From Aestuariirhabdus sp049985285 (lineage in GTDB: Bacteria > Pseudomonadota > Gammaproteobacteria > Pseudomonadales > Aestuariirhabdaceae): a DNA stretch of 64,000 bases. The stretch lies in assembly GCF_049985285.1 (NCBI RefSeq), contig NZ_JBNIEU010000001.1:1-64000 (forward strand), in the 5' to 3' direction. Made by a program: the position numbers and the translations under genes. Positions 16,831-25,720 of the stretch are shown piece after piece. How positions within the stretch are numbered: position 1 is the stretch's first letter; each line of letters opens with the position of its first letter. Under the pieces are notes generated by a model. The model was not told the origin of the DNA. It made no database searches and was given only the letters and a program-made list of their open reading frames with translations.

Positions 16831-17877
16831 CTAAGGCATCAAGGCAACCATATCAAGCCCGGTATGCTCATCCAAACCAAACATGATGTTCATATTCTGT
16901 ACCGCCTGCCCTGCCGCACCTTTCACCAGATTATCAATAACAGACAACACCACGACACGCTTCCTCCCTTGGGGACGATACAGTGCGATACGACATAGAT
17001 TAGCCCCGCGGACGCTTCGTGTTTCAGGTAGTGAGCCCGCGGGCATCACATCAACAAACGGCTCATCCCGGTAACGCTGTTCAAACAAATTTTGCAAGTC
17101 GGCTACATCCCCATGGAGATCTGCATAAAGGGTGGCATGAATACCGCGAATCATCGGAGTAAGGTGGGGAACAAAGGTCAGCTCCGGCGTCGAATTATGC
17201 CCGGCGATTTTGTTGATTGCTGTTAATCCCTGCTCAATTTCGGGTAGATGTCGATGCCCTGACACTCCGTAGGCCTTGAAACTTTCGCTGGTTTCACACA
17301 GGAGCGCGTCCACCTTGGCCTGGCGACCGGCACCGCTGACGCCGGATTTGGTGTCCGCGACCAGGCTCATTGGATCGATCACTCCAGCTTCCAGCAACGG
17401 CAGAAAGCCAAGCTGCACCGCCGTTGGATAGCAGCCGGGATTGGCAACCAGGCGCGCGCCTGCTATCTCCTGGCGGTTAACCTCAGGTAAACCGTAGACC
17501 GCCTCCCCGAGCAAATGGCGACATGAGTGTTCCATCCCGTACCACTGAGCCCAGAGCTCGGGATCCTTGAGGCGAAAGTCGGCGGCAAGATCAACAACCT
17601 TTACACCCGCGGCCAGTAGCTCGGGTACCTGCTTCATGGCGATACCATTGGGCGTCGCAAAAAACACCAGGTCGCACCGACTCAGCGCATCAAACGAGGG
17701 CTCAACAAAACAAAGCTCCGTGTGGCCTCGCAGGTTAGGATAGAGGGAAGCCACCGGCATGCCCTGCTCCGCGCGCGAGGTCACCACTTCCAGCTCGACC
17801 TGCGGGTGCATAACCAGCAGCCGTAACAACTCCACTCCGGTATATCCGGTACCGCCAACAACACCAACCTTGATCAT
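16831..17877 (-). CDS. argC: N-acetyl-gamma-glutamyl-phosphate reductase
   Basis: A 348-aa enzyme for the third step of arginine synthesis: NADPH-dependent reduction of N-acetyl-glutamyl phosphate to the semialdehyde. Visible are the Rossmann motif GVVGGTGYTGVELLRLL and the catalytic cysteine C149 in VANPGCYPTA. A GTG at 17883 opens the frame, but the ATG at 17877 is correctly spaced behind AGGTGG. It precedes the DUF6776 and bactofilin genes by 14 bp and is divergent from the ClC gene. Confidence 0.96.
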   Translation of the reverse strand: MIKVGVVGGTGYTGVELLRLLVMHPQVELEVVTSRAEQGMPVASLYPNLRGHTELCFVEPSFDALSRCDLVFFATPNGIAMKQVPELLAAGVKVVDLAADFRLKDPELWAQWYGMEHSCRHLLGEAVYGLPEVNRQEIAGARLVANPGCYPTAVQLGFLPLLEAGVIDPMSLVADTKSGVSGAGRQAKVDALLCETSESFKAYGVSGHRHLPEIEQGLTAINKIAGHNSTPELTFVPHLTPMIRGIHATLYADLHGDVADLQNLFEQRYRDEPFVDVMPAGSLPETRSVRGANLCRIALYRPQGRKRVVVLSVIDNLVKGAAGQAVQNMNIMFGLDEHTGLDMVALMP

Positions 17878-18005
17878 CGACACCCCACCTAACTCCCGCC
17901 AGAAAAACCAGCATCCACCATTAAGATCATAATGATTTATGTTTTATGAACAAACACGCATAATAACACGCTCACGAGCAATAGTTGCATCGTTAAAAAA
18001 ACACA

Positions 18006-19730
18006 ATGCGTCGCCCATCACCCCCCAAAATAATGAATCGCTTCCGCTTGCGACTGGCCAATGCGGAGGCGGTCCCCCAGCTCGCCTTGCTGGGCCTATT
18101 AAGCGGAATCATCACTGGCGCTGTGATCATTCTGTTTCGACAGTTGCTGAGTCTGTTGCTTGAAAACGGACTGCCCGAGGGCAACGACGAAAACTTTGAG
18201 GGCCTCGCTGCCCACTGGCGGTTTATCCTGCCCATTGGCGGCGCACTGGCACTGGTGCTCCTGCTTGCGCTCATCAAACCTCGCCATCGGCGCGTCGGCA
18301 TCGCCCATGTCATTGAACGTATGGGCCTGCATCAGGGCCACCTCCCCCTTAAAAATATGCTGGTGCAGTTTTTCGGCGCCATCATCGCCCTCGCCAGCGG
18401 CCATTCGTCGGGGCGTGAGGGTCCCGCGGTGCATCTGGGCGCAGCCGGCAGCAGCGCGCTGGGACAATGGTTAAGGCTACCCAATAACAGTGTTCGCACT
18501 TTGGTCGGATGTGGAAGTGCCGCAGCGATATCAGCGGCATTTAACACTCCGATTGCCGGCGTTATCTTTGCCATGGAAGTGGTGATGATGGAGTACACCA
18601 TCAGTGGGTTTATTCCGGTAATTCTGGCCTCGGTTATAGCCGCCTTCATGACGGCACTGGTATACGGCTCCGATCAAGCCTTCATTATTCCCTCCATCGA
18701 GATGCACTCGCTGCTCGAGTTCCCCCTGGTCATTATCTGCGGATTTGCCATCGGCTGCCTGGCGGCGGCGTTCATCTGGCTGAGTAAAAACATCCACCGG
18801 CGCGCTCCCCAGCCGTATTGGTTTCGCCTGCCTTTGGCCGGCCTGCTGACCGGATTGGTGGCGATCTACTACCCACAGGTGATGGGGATCGGTTACGACA
18901 CCATTACCGACATACTTTTTAATACGGTCGGACTCGAGTTCCTGTTGTATTTGGTGCTGGCGAAACTGGTGGTATCAGCGGCAGCCTGCGGACTTGGGGT
19001 ACCCGCCGGAATTATCGGGCCCAGCCTGTTTTTGGGCGCCTGCCTCGGCGGAGCCATCGGCCTGCTATCCCAGGTTGCCTATACCCAGCCCAGCTCCGGC
19101 AGCGGGTTCTATGCCATGCTGGGTATGGGTGCCATGATGGCAGCTGTGCTACAAGCCCCTCTGGCCGCCTTGATGGCGGTAATGGAACTCACGCAGAACC
19201 CCAGCATTATTCTTCCCGCAATGCTGGCAGTGGTTATCGCATCCCTTACCAGTCGCTACCTGTTTGGCCAGGCTTCCATCTTTTCTGAGCTACTGGGAAA
19301 AGTGGTTTCCGACCCCAGGAGCATTCTGGAGCAGGGCCTGCACCGGGAGGGTGTCGCCAGCATCATGGATGGAGGCCTGCTTCACCTCCCTCGTCACTGC
19401 TCCAGGGAGCTCGCCCTGCAACAGCTCAAGGCAACGGATAAGTGGATTGTTATCCTTGAGCAGGATGACCCGCAATGGATACTGCGAGCCGAGGAGCTGA
19501 GAGGGCAACTGGCGCAACCCGACCGCCCGGACGAGCTTGATCTGCTGTCGATTCCCGCCCAGCGTAAGGATATTTTTGCGATATCGGATCAGGCAACGGT
19601 GCAGGAAGCTTTGCAACTGTTGCGCGAGGTGGGCACCGAAGCACTTTATGTGCAGGATATACAAAATAATCGAGCCATCGGTATTGTGACGCTGGATTTT
19701 ATCCAGCAACATTACCGTCTTCACCCTTAA
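18006..19730 (+). CDS. ClC-family chloride channel/transporter with C-terminal CBS region
   Basis: A 574-aa ClC membrane protein with about ten or more hydrophobic segments followed by a soluble part (about 430-574) that resembles paired CBS domains. The GREGP signature (136-140) keeps the gating glutamate E138. The serine of the GSGIP filter motif is not conserved (RVGIAH). At the position of the inner proton glutamate of E. coli ClcA (E203) there is valine: AGVIFAMEV, V192. That substitution is typical of ClC channels rather than H+/Cl- antiporters. The start at 18006 has no clear ribosome-binding site; ATG 18033 is an alternative. hemJ follows after 24 bp. Confidence 0.88.
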   Translation: MRRPSPPKIMNRFRLRLANAEAVPQLALLGLLSGIITGAVIILFRQLLSLLLENGLPEGNDENFEGLAAHWRFILPIGGALALVLLLALIKPRHRRVGIAHVIERMGLHQGHLPLKNMLVQFFGAIIALASGHSSGREGPAVHLGAAGSSALGQWLRLPNNSVRTLVGCGSAAAISAAFNTPIAGVIFAMEVVMMEYTISGFIPVILASVIAAFMTALVYGSDQAFIIPSIEMHSLLEFPLVIICGFAIGCLAAAFIWLSKNIHRRAPQPYWFRLPLAGLLTGLVAIYYPQVMGIGYDTITDILFNTVGLEFLLYLVLAKLVVSAAACGLGVPAGIIGPSLFLGACLGGAIGLLSQVAYTQPSSGSGFYAMLGMGAMMAAVLQAPLAALMAVMELTQNPSIILPAMLAVVIASLTSRYLFGQASIFSELLGKVVSDPRSILEQGLHREGVASIMDGGLLHLPRHCSRELALQQLKATDKWIVILEQDDPQWILRAEELRGQLAQPDRPDELDLLSIPAQRKDIFAISDQATVQEALQLLREVGTEALYVQDIQNNRAIGIVTLDFIQQHYRLHP

Positions 19731-19754
19731 CAACTTCACGAATAGGGACATTCC

Positions 19755-20177
19755 ATGCTTTGGGTAAAAGCCTTCCACATCATCGCCGTTATTTGCTGGT
19801 TCGCAGCGCTGTTCTACCTGCCGCGGCTATTCGTGTACCACGCCATGAGCGAAGACCTCACTAGCCGCGAGCGTTTTAAGATTATGGAGCGAAAACTTTA
19901 CCGAGGCATCTCTACCCCCTCGATGGTGGTAACCCTGGTATTGGGTTTTTGGCTGGTTGCCTACAACCGCGAATACTATGAAGCCTCTGCCTGGTTCCAT
20001 GCCAAGCTGACGCTGGTCGCCCTGCTGGTGATCTACCACTTTTTTACGGGGCGTATGGTCAAAACTTTCGCAGCAGATAACAACACTCGCAGTCACGTAT
20101 TCTACCGCTGGTTTAATGAGGTACCCGTATTGATGCTGGTCGGCATTGTAATACTGGTGGTGGTGCGCCCCTTTTAA
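19755..20177 (+). CDS. hemJ: HemJ-type protoporphyrinogen IX oxidase
   Basis: A 140-aa membrane protein with four predicted helices, of the HemJ (UPF0093) family, which oxidises protoporphyrinogen IX to protoporphyrin IX in heme synthesis in bacteria lacking HemG and HemY. The conserved features include the N-terminal WVKAFHIIAVICWFAALFYLPRLF and ERKLYRGISTPSM. AGGGA lies upstream of the ATG. hemJ is found near argC in several Pseudomonas relatives. A GGAGCCG/CGGCTCC hairpin (20185-20209) without a T-run follows the stop. Confidence 0.9.
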   Translation: MLWVKAFHIIAVICWFAALFYLPRLFVYHAMSEDLTSRERFKIMERKLYRGISTPSMVVTLVLGFWLVAYNREYYEASAWFHAKLTLVALLVIYHFFTGRMVKTFAADNNTRSHVFYRWFNEVPVLMLVGIVILVVVRPF

Positions 20178-20184
20178 CCGAATA

Positions 20185-20209
20185 GGAGCCGTCTACTCGC
20201 TGCGGCTCC
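20185..20209. terminator. Hairpin between convergent hemJ and PaaK-like genes
   Basis: GGAGCCG (20185-20191) pairs with CGGCTCC (20203-20209) across an 11-base loop. It lies in the 102-bp gap between two converging genes, where a terminator is expected, but no T-run follows on either strand. Termination function is therefore uncertain. Confidence 0.3.
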
Positions 20210-20279
20210 CGCCAAAAAACCAAAACCCGAAAGCTATGGCTATAGGCGCGATATCCCTTCAAGGCTGATCAGTCCCGAC

Positions 20280-21506
20280 TCAGCCGACAGGCCTGAGATC
20301 TTCGATCACTATACCGTCGTTCGGCAATGAGCCCGGTGAAACCACCAACACGTTGCCGGAGAGTTTACACAGGTCACGAATCGATTGCACAACAGCCTCT
20401 TCGTCTATACCCTCGGTTTCGCAGTGTAGCGTCATCACATCATTGTCATTGCACGACTCCACGCACAAACGCGCTTTAACAATTTCGGGGTATCGCTCCA
20501 CGACGGCACTTACCTGTTGGGGACTCACAAACATCCCCTTCACTTTCGTGGTCTGGTCCGCGCGCCCCATCCACCCCCCGATGCGCATATTGGTGCGACC
20601 GCAGGAGCTGGCGCCGGGTAATATCACCGACAGATCTCCAGTGGCAAAGCGGATCAAGGGATAATCTCGATTAAAGCTGGTAACAACAACCTCCCCAACC
20701 TCGCCATCCGGTACAGGGTCACCGGTTCCCGGGCGCACTATCTCGAGCAAAATCTCCTCGGCGACGATTAATCCATTACGCGCAGAGGATTGATAAGCGA
20801 TCAACCCAAGGTCCGCCGATGCATAGGCGTCGTAGTACGCAATACCGCGCCCATCGAAGTAATCTTTGAGGGACTTGGTCAGCGCCGCACCCGCAAACAA
20901 AGCCTTGCGCAAGCTACTGACATCGACGCCCAACTCATCTGCCCGATCCAGAATAATTTTTAAAAATGCCGCCGTACCGCAATAGCCGGTCACCCTTAGG
21001 TCGTGCATTACCTGCACCTGCGCTTCGGTTTGCCCTGCACCGGCGGGAATGACCGTGCAACCGCAGGCTCGGGCACCGGAATCCAGAATCGCTCCACCGG
21101 GCGTCAGGTGGTACGAAAGGCAGTTCTGGACTCGGTCACCTGGCCGAAATCCAGCGGCATAAAATGCACGTCCAACTTTCCACCAATCGTTGCGCTGCCC
21201 TTCAGGATCGTATATCGGGCCGGGAGATTGGTAGATTCGATTCAGCTTTGCGGTACCCGTTGCCACCATACCCGCAAAGGGTGGGTGCTTGCGCTGAAGC
21301 TCGGTCAGCTCCGATTTTCGCAGCACCGGAAGTGTAGCCAGCGCTGACCTGCTATTGATCTCGTGGGGATTGATACCCGCCAACTGCTGCGAATACCACA
21401 CCGTGCTTTCTTGAGCCCAGCGCAGGTGTTCAGGCAGACGCTTGAGCAAAGTCTGCTCCCTGAGCTCGGCATCCTGAGTTTCGAGCTCATCAAAAAAATC
21501 AGTCAT
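20280..21506 (-). CDS. PaaK-like (phenylacetate-CoA ligase family) protein, degenerate motifs
   Basis: A 408-aa member of the PaaK branch of the adenylate-forming superfamily. The fold and late motifs are recognisable (DAYASADLGLIAYQ, FATGDLSVIL, GRADQTTKVKGMFVSPQQV). Two adenylation elements are missing. The Gly/Ser/Thr-rich P-loop that PaaK has as SSGTTG is replaced by QSPGPIYDPEGQ. The C-terminal catalytic lysine segment (SEGKxxRV in PaaK) reads PNDGIVIEDLR with no lysine. It may not adenylate acids, or may use another mechanism. It closes the Liv operon, 9 bp after livF, with a TAGGAGG ribosome-binding site. Confidence 0.78.
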   Translation of the reverse strand: MTDFFDELETQDAELREQTLLKRLPEHLRWAQESTVWYSQQLAGINPHEINSRSALATLPVLRKSELTELQRKHPPFAGMVATGTAKLNRIYQSPGPIYDPEGQRNDWWKVGRAFYAAGFRPGDRVQNCLSYHLTPGGAILDSGARACGCTVIPAGAGQTEAQVQVMHDLRVTGYCGTAAFLKIILDRADELGVDVSSLRKALFAGAALTKSLKDYFDGRGIAYYDAYASADLGLIAYQSSARNGLIVAEEILLEIVRPGTGDPVPDGEVGEVVVTSFNRDYPLIRFATGDLSVILPGASSCGRTNMRIGGWMGRADQTTKVKGMFVSPQQVSAVVERYPEIVKARLCVESCNDNDVMTLHCETEGIDEEAVVQSIRDLCKLSGNVLVVSPGSLPNDGIVIEDLRPVG

Positions 21507-21515
21507 TAGAGCCTC

Positions 21516-22337
21516 CTACAGCCAGCGCTTTCTGCGCTTATAGGATTTAAGATCCTTGAAGCTACGGCGCTCTTCATTGCCACCTCCAAGGTAGAACTGT
21601 TTCACATCTTCATTTTGCAGGAGCTCCTCACTGGAGCCATCCAATACAACTTTTCCGGACTCCATAATGTAACCGTAGTCCGCTGCTCGCAGCGCATAGT
21701 TGGCATTTTGCTCAACCAGTAACATGGTAATACCCTGCTCCCGATTGATTTTTTCGATGATCCCAAACACCTCTTTTACCAACAGAGGGGATAAACCCAT
21801 AGAGGGCTCATCAAGCAAAATCATTTTGGGACGCGCCATCAGCGAACGTCCAATTGCCAACATCTGCTGTTCCCCTCCGGATAGATAACCGGCCAAGCCA
21901 GTTCGCTCCTTCAAGCGGGGAAAATACTCAAACACCATATCGATATCCTGCTGGATATTTTTATCTCTCCGGGTAAATGCCCCCAAGCGCAGATTCTCGA
22001 TGCAGGTCATATCCTCGATAATTCTGCGCCCCTCCATCACCTGAAAAATACCCGAACGCACGATATCTTCTGCATCCCGGCGATCGATGCGCTCTCCCAT
22101 AAAGTTGATTTCACCCCGGGTAACCTCTCCGTCTTCGGTCTTCAAAAGACCCGAAATCGCCTTCAACGTAGTGGATTTTCCGGCTCCGTTTGGGCCCAGC
22201 AAGGTGACGATCTGTCCCTGAGGAACTTCGATGCTAACGCCGCGCAACACCAGGATGACATCGTCGTAAACCACTTCGATATTATTGACCGACAACATCG
22301 GTGGCGCGCTGGCCGGTTTTTCAACTACTTGCTGCAT
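21516..22337 (-). CDS. livF: Branched-chain-type ABC transporter ATP-binding protein LivF
   Basis: A 273-aa ABC ATPase with Walker A GPNGAGKST, signature LSGGEQQML and Walker B MILLDEPSMGL, followed by an H-loop-equivalent LLVEQNANYAL. Together with LivG it energises import through LivH and LivM. A 20-residue basic tail (KDLKSYKRRKRWL) is longer than in E. coli LivF. A strong hairpin separates it from the upstream binding-protein gene. The substrate is likely to be an organic acid rather than an amino acid, judged by the CoA-ligase-like neighbours. Confidence 0.92.
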   Translation of the reverse strand: MQQVVEKPASAPPMLSVNNIEVVYDDVILVLRGVSIEVPQGQIVTLLGPNGAGKSTTLKAISGLLKTEDGEVTRGEINFMGERIDRRDAEDIVRSGIFQVMEGRRIIEDMTCIENLRLGAFTRRDKNIQQDIDMVFEYFPRLKERTGLAGYLSGGEQQMLAIGRSLMARPKMILLDEPSMGLSPLLVKEVFGIIEKINREQGITMLLVEQNANYALRAADYGYIMESGKVVLDGSSEELLQNEDVKQFYLGGGNEERRSFKDLKSYKRRKRWL

Positions 22338-22375
22338 TATCTACTCCCCGGTTTTGGGTCATCCGTTCTTCTAAA

Positions 22376-22398
22376 GGCGCCGGGCAGATACCGGCGCC
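22376..22398 (-). terminator. Stem-loop between the binding-protein gene and livF
   Basis: GGCGCCGG (22376-22383) and CCGGCGCC (22391-22398) form a perfect 8-bp GC stem with a 7-base loop, followed on the minus strand by only a short TTT. Such structures after binding-protein genes commonly act as partial terminators or protect the upstream mRNA, so the binding protein is made in excess. Confidence 0.55.
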
Positions 22399-22407
22399 CG
22401 TCGAGAC

Positions 22408-23649
22408 TCAGTAGCCCAGCCAATCATCCCGGCGAGGTAAGGTTACTTGAGACACACGCTCTACCATTACATCACCACCGTTATAATTGCCCTTGTAAAT
22501 ATTGACGGTATTAATGCCTCGGTGATCCTGGGCAGTCCAGGTGGCCGGCAAGCATACGCCCTCCAGTCCCCTAGGCACCCAGTTTTGGCGCGCATACATG
22601 CCCTGCTTGATATTTTCACCGGTAATACCACCATTGGCTTTGGCCCACTCCATCGCTTCTTTCATGTAGTAGGCAGAACAAACACCGCGAATATAGTGGT
22701 GGGTGCGAAACTCTGTACCGGAAGGGTCAGACATTTTTGAGATCTCCCGCACCATCTTCATACCGGGAGCTGTATCTTCCCAGAAGGGTGTCATTGCCGG
22801 AAAGATGTAATCCTTAACGCCCGCGCCTGCGGCTTCAAAGATCGGTTTATCGCCGCCCCAAATATTGGACATGAACTGAACATCGGTCCCTACGGTTCCG
22901 CATGATTTAACCAGCGACACCACTGAACCACCCAGGTTAGCAATATAGGCATAATTGGATTTCGAATCCTTCAGTGACAGGCATTGGGCTTTAAAGTCAC
23001 CGGGCTTCATCGAAACCACGATAGGGGGCATCACCTCAAAACCGAGCTCGGCTGCGTATTCGCCGCAAGCTTCCTTGGGAGCGTTAGGGTAAGGATGATT
23101 ATCGCCAACATGAGTAAACTTCGGTTTTCCGCTTCCCCCCCTGGTTTTCCAATCATCTGCCGCCCATTGCACCAACGCCCGACATCCATCCGAATAGGAG
23201 GCTCCGTAGAAGAAATTGTAGGGCGCGGGCTTCTTGGTTTTGGGGTTCTTTCCTGTTGGGTCGGTGAGATGACCAGAATAGGAGGCTGAGTAGACAGGGA
23301 CTTTGTCTTTGGCAACGAAGCTGATCAACGCTTCGGTGTCGGCGGTTCCCCAGCCTTGCATTGCAACCATATTCTTGCGCGATACCCACTTTTTATAGGA
23401 CGCAATTGCCTGAGGAACCTTGTAGGCATAGTCGATGGTTTCAAACTCAAGACGCGTACCATCAATACCCCCATGACTATCGATATAACCCATGGCATCA
23501 CGGATACCATTGGCGTAATTTTTTCCTACAAACGCCGTCGGTCCGGAAAGGTCAGCCAGGTGGCCAACAAATACCGACTCTTCAGCGTGGAGGCTGGTGG
23601 AAACCATGGCGCCGGCAACCAGCGTGCCGATCAATACTCTCTTGTTCAT
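22408..23649 (-). CDS. Branched-chain-type ABC transporter substrate-binding protein
   Basis: A 413-aa periplasmic binding protein of type I fold (Peripla_BP_6/LivK group) with a signal peptide ending at about STSLHA. The N-terminal strand reads VFVGHLADLSGPTAFVGKNYANG. The open frame runs up to 23769, but the ATG at 23649 follows AAAAGG and begins the signal sequence. It lies between livM and livF in the operon, with a stem-loop downstream. The protein is longer than LivJ/LivK (about 345 aa mature) and resembles binding proteins from clusters that also carry acyl-CoA synthetases. The ligand is unknown; an aromatic or aliphatic acid is inferred. Confidence 0.85.
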   Translation of the reverse strand: MNKRVLIGTLVAGAMVSTSLHAEESVFVGHLADLSGPTAFVGKNYANGIRDAMGYIDSHGGIDGTRLEFETIDYAYKVPQAIASYKKWVSRKNMVAMQGWGTADTEALISFVAKDKVPVYSASYSGHLTDPTGKNPKTKKPAPYNFFYGASYSDGCRALVQWAADDWKTRGGSGKPKFTHVGDNHPYPNAPKEACGEYAAELGFEVMPPIVVSMKPGDFKAQCLSLKDSKSNYAYIANLGGSVVSLVKSCGTVGTDVQFMSNIWGGDKPIFEAAGAGVKDYIFPAMTPFWEDTAPGMKMVREISKMSDPSGTEFRTHHYIRGVCSAYYMKEAMEWAKANGGITGENIKQGMYARQNWVPRGLEGVCLPATWTAQDHRGINTVNIYKGNYNGGDVMVERVSQVTLPRRDDWLGY

Positions 23650-23741
23650 TGCAGGATACCTTTTCTTGTTGTTGTAGAATCCGGAGACAGCTAACACCGG
23701 TAGGTTGGGATTTACAGCCTCGTTTCCCGTTGATGCACCGA

Positions 23742-24815
23742 TCAATAGGAGAACGGATAAAATTTCCAATACGCCTTTATCTGATGCCAGCGATGGGCCA
23801 GGCCTTCGGGCTCAAAGATCAAAAATAGAATAATCACCAGCCCAATGCTCATCTCCTTCATATAGGCAAGGCCATCGGTGAACGCGGTACTGCTGCCCCA
23901 ACCGGTTGCCGACAACAGACCCACAATACCTTCGAGCACCTCCGGCAGCATCACCATAAAGATGGTCCCCATCAGAGCCCCCTTGACCGATCCCAGACCG
24001 CCGATAATGATCATGGCCAGAAACTGGATCGACATCAGAATCGTAAAACCTTCGGCCGAAACAAAACCCAGGTAGTGACCGTAAAGTGCCCCCCCAATCC
24101 CGGCATAAAAAGAGGATACGCCGAACGACAGCAATCGATACTTGGTCAGGTTGATACCCATGATTTCTGCGGACAGGTAATGATCCCTCACGGCGATAAA
24201 CGCGCGGCCATCGCGGGTACGCATGAGGTTAGTGCCCCACAGATACATGGTGACCAGCGCGAACAGGGCGACATACCAAAAACTCTGGTCACCGGTCAAT
24301 TCATAACCAAAAATCGCCACCGGAGGCGCTGCCGCTCCGTAGGAACCACCCGTAAACCAGTCGGCACGTGCAAAGAAATCTTCCAGAATAAACTGTGCCG
24401 CCAGTGTCGCTACCGCCAGGTACAAGCCCTTGATTCGTGCGGCAGGTGATCCAAAAATCATGCCCACCACCATGGTCATATAACCGGCCAGGGGGATGCA
24501 GAAAAATACGGGAATACCAAAGCTGTTATGCAACCAGGCCGACGCGAAGGCGCCAAAACCAAAGAATGCGCCGTGTCCCAGGGATATCTGCCCGGTAAAT
24601 CCAACCAGGATATTCAAACCCAACGCCGCGATGCCCAGATAGGCCACCTGGATGCCCAGGGTAAGAAAATAGGCGTCCAGGACAAAGGGTGCCAGGCACA
24701 GCAAGACAATCGTTCCGATCACCAAAAAAAGCGTGAAGCGCGTTTCAAATATGGTGCGGTCCTGGGCGTAGCTGGTACGAAAGTCGCCGCAGGGTCTCAT
24801 CGATACAGTCGACAT
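23742..24815 (-). CDS. livM: Branched-chain-type ABC transporter permease LivM
   Basis: A 357-aa inner-membrane permease with about nine to ten helices and the LivM signatures GLNILVGFTGQISLGHGAFF and the EAA-like cytoplasmic loop AVRDHYLSAEIMGIN. It pairs with LivH to form the translocation pore. The ATG at 24815 has AGGGAGG 6 bp upstream and lies 11 bp after the livH stop. Confidence 0.93.
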   Translation of the reverse strand: MSTVSMRPCGDFRTSYAQDRTIFETRFTLFLVIGTIVLLCLAPFVLDAYFLTLGIQVAYLGIAALGLNILVGFTGQISLGHGAFFGFGAFASAWLHNSFGIPVFFCIPLAGYMTMVVGMIFGSPAARIKGLYLAVATLAAQFILEDFFARADWFTGGSYGAAAPPVAIFGYELTGDQSFWYVALFALVTMYLWGTNLMRTRDGRAFIAVRDHYLSAEIMGINLTKYRLLSFGVSSFYAGIGGALYGHYLGFVSAEGFTILMSIQFLAMIIIGGLGSVKGALMGTIFMVMLPEVLEGIVGLLSATGWGSSTAFTDGLAYMKEMSIGLVIILFLIFEPEGLAHRWHQIKAYWKFYPFSY

Positions 24816-24826
24816 AGTTGGCCTCC

Positions 24827-25720
24827 CTAGATCCGCTCGATATCTTTGGTCCCGAACAGACCATAGGGTTTAATGCACAGTATAATAATCAGCACATAAA
24901 ACGGGGCAATCGAGTAGAGGTTACCCACGTGTAGATACTGGCTATCCACGAATTCCGCTACGTTCTCCAACACCCCGATGATCAGGCCGCCCACTACGCC
25001 TCCAACGATGGAGTCGAGCCCTCCAAGAATAACCGCCGGAAACACCTTGATCCCGATTACCGACAAGGCGTCCGAGACACCGTTTACCATTCCAATGACC
25101 ACGCCTGCGGTCGCCGACACCACGGCCGATATTGCCCAGCTCATGGCGAAGACACGCTTGACTGAAATCCCAAGGCTCTGGGCAACCTGCTGATCAAAAG
25201 CGGTCGCACGCATCGCCAGCCCCATCCTTGAGTATTTAAAGAACCAGTAAAACGACGCCATAATCACCACCGAAATCACAAGGCTCATGACGTAAGCAAA
25301 TTCAATATTCAAACCCGCGATAGTGATCACCTCGGTATCAAACACCCGCGGGTAACTCTCGGCCGAGACCCCAAAAATCCACTTCATCAAAGCCTGAAAA
25401 AAGATCGACAACCCGATGGTAACCATGATGACAGAGATAATCGGTTCACCAATCAGGGGACGCAATACGATCACCTGAAGCAGCACGCCAAAGGCCATCA
25501 TAAAGAGCAGCGTTAGTAAGAAACCGACAAAGAATGGCAGCTGCATATGCACTAAAAATGCCCAACACACCCAGGCACCGATCAACAGGAACTCGCCCTG
25601 GGCAAAGTTTACGATCTGAGTCGATTTATAGATCAGTACAAAACACATCGCCACCACGCCGTAGAGCATGCCAACAATAAGTCCATTCAGTATCAACTGT
25701 AGAAGTAGCTCCCAGTTCAT
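24827..25720 (-). CDS. livH: Branched-chain-type ABC transporter permease LivH
   Basis: A 297-aa inner-membrane permease. LivH features are the N-terminal LILNGLIVGMLYGVVAMCFVLIY, the NFAQGEFLLIGAW loop and the C-terminal VFPAVILGGLDSIVGGVVGG. The start overlaps the stop of the upstream acyl-CoA-synthetase-like gene as ATGA (25717-25720), indicating translational coupling within the operon. Confidence 0.93.
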   Translation of the reverse strand: MNWELLLQLILNGLIVGMLYGVVAMCFVLIYKSTQIVNFAQGEFLLIGAWVCWAFLVHMQLPFFVGFLLTLLFMMAFGVLLQVIVLRPLIGEPIISVIMVTIGLSIFFQALMKWIFGVSAESYPRVFDTEVITIAGLNIEFAYVMSLVISVVIMASFYWFFKYSRMGLAMRATAFDQQVAQSLGISVKRVFAMSWAISAVVSATAGVVIGMVNGVSDALSVIGIKVFPAVILGGLDSIVGGVVGGLIIGVLENVAEFVDSQYLHVGNLYSIAPFYVLIIILCIKPYGLFGTKDIERI

